Source: Sphingobium sp. MI1205
GTDB taxonomy: Bacteria > Pseudomonadota > Alphaproteobacteria > Sphingomonadales > Sphingomonadaceae
NCBI RefSeq assembly: GCF_001563285.1
Contig: NZ_CP005191.1
Location: forward strand, 62,001-126,000
Length of the DNA stretch: 64,000 nt
Direction of reading: 5' to 3'
A model generated the notes under the pieces. The model was not told where the DNA came from, ran no database searches, and saw only the letters and a list, made by a program, of their open reading frames with translations. The translations under genes were made by a program, and so were the position numbers. Position 1 is the stretch's first letter; every line of letters begins with the position of its first letter. Shown piece after piece: positions 60,894 to 64,000 of this stretch.

Positions 60894-61921
60894 AGAACAT
60901 CCGCCTGTCCGGCACGACAAAGCGGATCCTGATCATTGCGGCCGTCATCGTGATCATCGGTGCTGGATGGCTGTGGATGCAGCGGGGCAGCCGCGACGGC
61001 GACGCCCTCAATCTGTACGGCAATGTCGACATCCGGGAGGTGCAATTGGCCTTCCGCCAGTCCGGCCGCGTCGCGCAGATGCTGTTCGATGAAGGCGATC
61101 ATGTCGAGCCGGGCGCACATATGGCGACTCTCGACGCGCAGCCGTTCGAGGAAGCGCTCGCGGCCGCCGACGCCGCCGTAGCGGCCGCACAGGCAGACCT
61201 CGACAAACTGCGCCGCGGGCTGCGGCCGCAGGAGATTGCGCAGGCGCAGGAGGCCCTCAATCAGGCCCTGGCCGTCGCCAGGGACACGGAGCGTAATTTT
61301 GATCGGCAGAGCCAGTTGCTCGCGTCGGGAGCCGCCAGTCAAAAGACGGTCGATGCCGCGCGCACTGCGCGCGATCAGGCCGCCGCCAGTGTCAAGGCGG
61401 CCCGGGCCGCGCATTCGCAAGCCGCCGAAGGCTTCCGCAAGGAAGACATCGCGGCGGGGCAAGCGCGCCTCGCCGCCGCACAGGCAGCACGGGCTCAAGC
61501 CGCCACCGCGCTCGCCGACACGGTTCTGCTTGCACCCGGCACCGGCACGATCATCGCACGGGTGCGCGAACCCGGCAGCATGGCTGTCAGCCAAAGCCCG
61601 GTCTATAGCCTCAGCCTTGATGCTCCGGTTTATGTGCGGGCTTATGTCGGCGAACCGGATCTGGGGCGTATCGCGCCCGGAATGCGGGTGCGCGTTCGCA
61701 GCGATTCCTCCGACAAACTCTATCAAGGCCAGATCGGGTTCATTTCGCCTCGCGCCGAGTTCACGCCCAAAACGGTAGAAACGACCGATCTGCGCACGGA
61801 TCTGGTCTATCGTCTGCGGATCGTGGTCACCAATGCCGATGCCGCGCTGCGTCAGGGCATGCCGGTAACGATCGAGGTCGTAGTCGGACAAACCTCCGGC
61901 GCGCGCGCCAAAGGCCGCTGA
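60890..61921 (+). CDS. HlyD-family membrane fusion protein of ABC exporter (YbhG-like)
   Basis: 343 aa. A signal-anchor helix (ILIIAAVIVIIGAGWLWM, residues 13-30), a lipoyl half-motif (FRQSGRVAQMLFDEGDHVEP), a long coiled-coil hairpin (about 90-200) and a second lipoyl half (LLAPGTGTIIARVREPGSMA), then a beta-barrel domain. It forms the periplasmic link between the ABC transporter and an outer-membrane channel. It is coupled to the TetR gene. Confidence 0.9.
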   Translation: MKNIRLSGTTKRILIIAAVIVIIGAGWLWMQRGSRDGDALNLYGNVDIREVQLAFRQSGRVAQMLFDEGDHVEPGAHMATLDAQPFEEALAAADAAVAAAQADLDKLRRGLRPQEIAQAQEALNQALAVARDTERNFDRQSQLLASGAASQKTVDAARTARDQAAASVKAARAAHSQAAEGFRKEDIAAGQARLAAAQAARAQAATALADTVLLAPGTGTIIARVREPGSMAVSQSPVYSLSLDAPVYVRAYVGEPDLGRIAPGMRVRVRSDSSDKLYQGQIGFISPRAEFTPKTVETTDLRTDLVYRLRIVVTNADAALRQGMPVTIEVVVGQTSGARAKGR

Positions 61922-61922
61922 C

Positions 61923-63695
61923 GTGCCGCCCGCCACCGCGCCACAGGAGCAAAATGGCGATGTCGCGGTCGTCATCGACAGGTTGAGCAAGCATTTCGGC
62001 AGTGCGCCTGCGTTACAGGATCTCAGCGCGCAGATAAGCTATGGCCGACTGACCGGGCTGGTCGGGCCGGACGGCGCGGGCAAGACCACCTTGATGCGTA
62101 TCCTGACAGGACTGCTGGTGCCGAACAGCGGCCACGCCAGGGTAGCGGGCTTCGATGTGGTGGACGACAATGACGCCATCCATGTCGCGACCGGCTACAT
62201 GCCGCAACGCTTTGGCCTCTACGAAGACCTGTCGGTCATGGAGAATATGCGGCTCTATGCGCAGTTGCGCGGTATGGCCGCCGATGGACACGCCGACCTG
62301 TTCGCCCAACTGCTCGACTTCACACGTCTTGCCCCCTTTACCGGACGCCTGGCGGGCAAGCTCTCCGGCGGCATGAAGCAGAAGCTGGGTCTCGCCTGCG
62401 CATTGATGGCCCGGCCTGCTGTCCTGCTGCTCGATGAACCGGGTGTCGGTGTCGATCCGGTCAGCCGTCAGGATCTGTGGCGCATGGTGCAGGCGCTGAC
62501 CGACGAAGGGATGGCCGTAGTCTGGTCGACCGCCTATCTCGACGAAGCCGAACGCTGCGACAGCGTGCTGCTGCTCAACGAAGGGCGGCTCGCCTATGAC
62601 GGACCGCCCGGAGAGCTGACCGCGCGCCTTACAAGCCGGAGCTTTCGGCTGGAACAGGTCGGCGAGCGGCGGCGGGCCGTGCTAGCCGAAGTGCTCAGCC
62701 TGGACAGTGTCGGCGACGGGGTGATCCAGGGCGCCGGCGTCCGCGTGGTGCTGCGCGCCGATGCGGGAACCGAGCAAATTAGCGCGCTCGCCGATCGGGT
62801 CGGCGCACAACTGAAAGCGGTGCCTGCCCGCTTCGAGGATGCTTTCATTGATCTTCTGGGCGGCGGTCCGGGCGGCACATCGGCGCTTGCCGAAGGGATG
62901 CCGCCGGTCGAACTGGCTTCAGACGTTGCCGTCTCCTGCCGCGATCTGACCAAGCGTTTCGGCGATTTCACCGCCACCGACATGGTGAGCTTCGAGGTCC
63001 GCAAGGGCGAGATATTCGGTCTGCTCGGGCCGAACGGCGCCGGCAAATCGACCACCTTCAAGATGCTGTGCGGCCTGCTCAAACCCACCAGCGGCGAAGC
63101 GCAGGTGGTGGGGCTGGACCTGCGCCGGGCGACCGGTGCTGCCAAAGGCCAGCTTGGCTATATGGCGCAGAAATTCTCGCTCTATGGTTTGCTGTCCGTG
63201 CGGCAGAACCTGGAGTTCTCCGCGGGCGTCTATGGCCTGAAAGGCGCCGCGCGGCAGGCGCGGATCGACGAGATGATCGACATCTTCGGGCTGCAACCCT
63301 GGCTGTCGGCGGCGCCGGAGTCCCTGCCGCTCGGGGTCAGGCAACGTCTGGCGCTGGCCTGCGCGGTGATGCACCGCCCGCCCGTGCTGTTCCTGGATGA
63401 ACCGACTTCGGGCGTCGATCCCATCACGCGCCGCGAATTCTGGACCCATATCAACGGCCTTGCCCGCAAGGGGGTGACGGTGATGGTCACCACCCATTTC
63501 ATGGACGAGGCGGAATATTGCGACCGGGTGGCGATGCTCTATCGCGCCCGGCTGATCGCGCTCGACACGCCGGACGCCCTCAAACGCAGCGCGGTAAGCG
63601 ATCTCCGTCCGGACCCGACCATGGAAGACGCCTTCATTCATCTGGTCGAAGCCGAGGACCGCGCTGACGAAGCCCGCAGCGGAGTTGCCGCATGA
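61923..63695 (+). CDS. ABC transporter with two fused ATPase domains (YbhF-like)
   Basis: 590 aa from a GTG at 61923, one base past the HlyD stop. NBD1: Walker A VGPDGAGKTTLMRI, signature KLSGGMKQKLGLACAL, Walker B VLLLDEPGVG. NBD2: Walker A GPNGAGKSTTFKM, a degenerate signature SLPLGVRQRLALACAV, Walker B VLFLDEPTSG. The tandem layout matches YbhF. It powers export by the following ABC-2 permeases. Confidence 0.92.
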   Translation: MPPATAPQEQNGDVAVVIDRLSKHFGSAPALQDLSAQISYGRLTGLVGPDGAGKTTLMRILTGLLVPNSGHARVAGFDVVDDNDAIHVATGYMPQRFGLYEDLSVMENMRLYAQLRGMAADGHADLFAQLLDFTRLAPFTGRLAGKLSGGMKQKLGLACALMARPAVLLLDEPGVGVDPVSRQDLWRMVQALTDEGMAVVWSTAYLDEAERCDSVLLLNEGRLAYDGPPGELTARLTSRSFRLEQVGERRRAVLAEVLSLDSVGDGVIQGAGVRVVLRADAGTEQISALADRVGAQLKAVPARFEDAFIDLLGGGPGGTSALAEGMPPVELASDVAVSCRDLTKRFGDFTATDMVSFEVRKGEIFGLLGPNGAGKSTTFKMLCGLLKPTSGEAQVVGLDLRRATGAAKGQLGYMAQKFSLYGLLSVRQNLEFSAGVYGLKGAARQARIDEMIDIFGLQPWLSAAPESLPLGVRQRLALACAVMHRPPVLFLDEPTSGVDPITRREFWTHINGLARKGVTVMVTTHFMDEAEYCDRVAMLYRARLIALDTPDALKRSAVSDLRPDPTMEDAFIHLVEAEDRADEARSGVAA

Positions 63696-64000
63696 ACGGC
63701 GCGGGCGGATCGCGAACGGACCTTCAAGCCATGCGCCGCTTCGATCCGAAGCGCCTTTGGGCGCTGGTGTTCAAGGAAAGCCTGCAGGCGATGCGCGACC
63801 CGTCCACGCTGCTGATCGCCTTCGCCCTTCCGGTCGTGCTGCTGCTGCTGTTTTCCTATGCGGTATCACTCGATGTGCGCGCGGTGCGCATCGGCGTCGT
63901 GCAGGAATCCGAATCTGCTTCGGCGCAATCGCTGGCCGCCGCCTTCGCCGGCACCCGTTATCTGGACGTCACCTTCGCCCATGACCGGCGCGAAGTCGCC
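63692..64000 (+). CDS. ABC-2 type permease (YbhS-like), 3' end beyond window
   Basis: First 103 codons: an ATG overlaps the previous stop by 4 bp. LWALVFKESLQAMRDPSTLL followed by the hydrophobic IAFALPVVLLLLFSYAVSLD is the N terminus of ABC-2 permeases. The frame is open at the window edge, so the protein is incomplete here. Confidence 0.85.
   Translation, partial: MNGAGGSRTDLQAMRRFDPKRLWALVFKESLQAMRDPSTLLIAFALPVVLLLLFSYAVSLDVRAVRIGVVQESESASAQSLAAAFAGTRYLDVTFAHDRREVA

Overview
The window looks like part of a conjugative plasmid or integrative element from a sphingomonad-type alphaproteobacterium (Sphingobium, Sphingomonas or Novosphingobium relatives). This is inferred from the high GC content, the styles of the MobF relaxase, DUF736, DUF2493 and DUF3768 proteins, and the catabolic and arsenic cargo. 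No rRNA, tRNA or CRISPR array was seen.

Layout. (1) 0.3-5.6 kb: two unrecognised genes, an AbiEi/AbiEii toxin-antitoxin pair, a decayed parDE locus and a tyrosine recombinase. (2) 5.6-12.2 kb: a mobilisation block on the minus strand in the order ribbon-helix-helix protein, coupling protein, MobF relaxase, as in trwABC of R388. The adjacent 12.2-12.77 kb contains a hairpin plus nic-like sequence that resembles the F plasmid nic region. (3) 12.8-26.7 kb, and again 43.4-46.9 and 56.06-56.44 kb: a leading region with almost all genes on the minus strand, that is, with the predicted transferred strand as template. It encodes SSB, DUF736, DUF2493 and many small conserved proteins, plus PemK-like/Phd, VapBC and a second AbiE module. 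Four large hairpins of shared design each lie about 90-135 bp upstream of a minus-strand start codon (near 13.4, 14.3, 17.0 and 18.95 kb). They are candidate single-stranded-DNA promoters of the Frpo type.

(4) 26744-43378: a composite transposon bounded by two identical IS21-family copies in direct orientation and flanked by a 6-bp duplication (CGTACC). Its cargo is an aromatic ortho-cleavage cluster: a chlorocatechol-type intradiol dioxygenase, muconate cycloisomerase, muconolactone isomerase, a metallo-beta-lactamase-fold hydrolase, maleylacetate reductase, a symporter and two LysR regulators. Genes are cut by the IS copies at both ends of the cargo.

(5) 46873-56059: a 9.2-kb transposon with three consecutive tyrosine recombinases and a TnpC-like protein. 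It has TTAGGTCYGG terminal inverted repeats and 6-bp CGAGCA flanks, and it lies inside a PAPS-reductase-like gene whose reading frame is restored exactly when the element is removed. Its cargo is five genes: two ThsB-type TIR-like proteins, two further TIR proteins and one stand-alone SLOG protein, in two convergent operons. This is the best candidate for an undescribed (anti-phage) signalling system.

(6) 56.85-64 kb: an arsenic resistance operon (arsR, two arsenate reductases, ACR3 pump, arsH) and a divergent TetR / HlyD / ABC exporter operon that runs off the window end.
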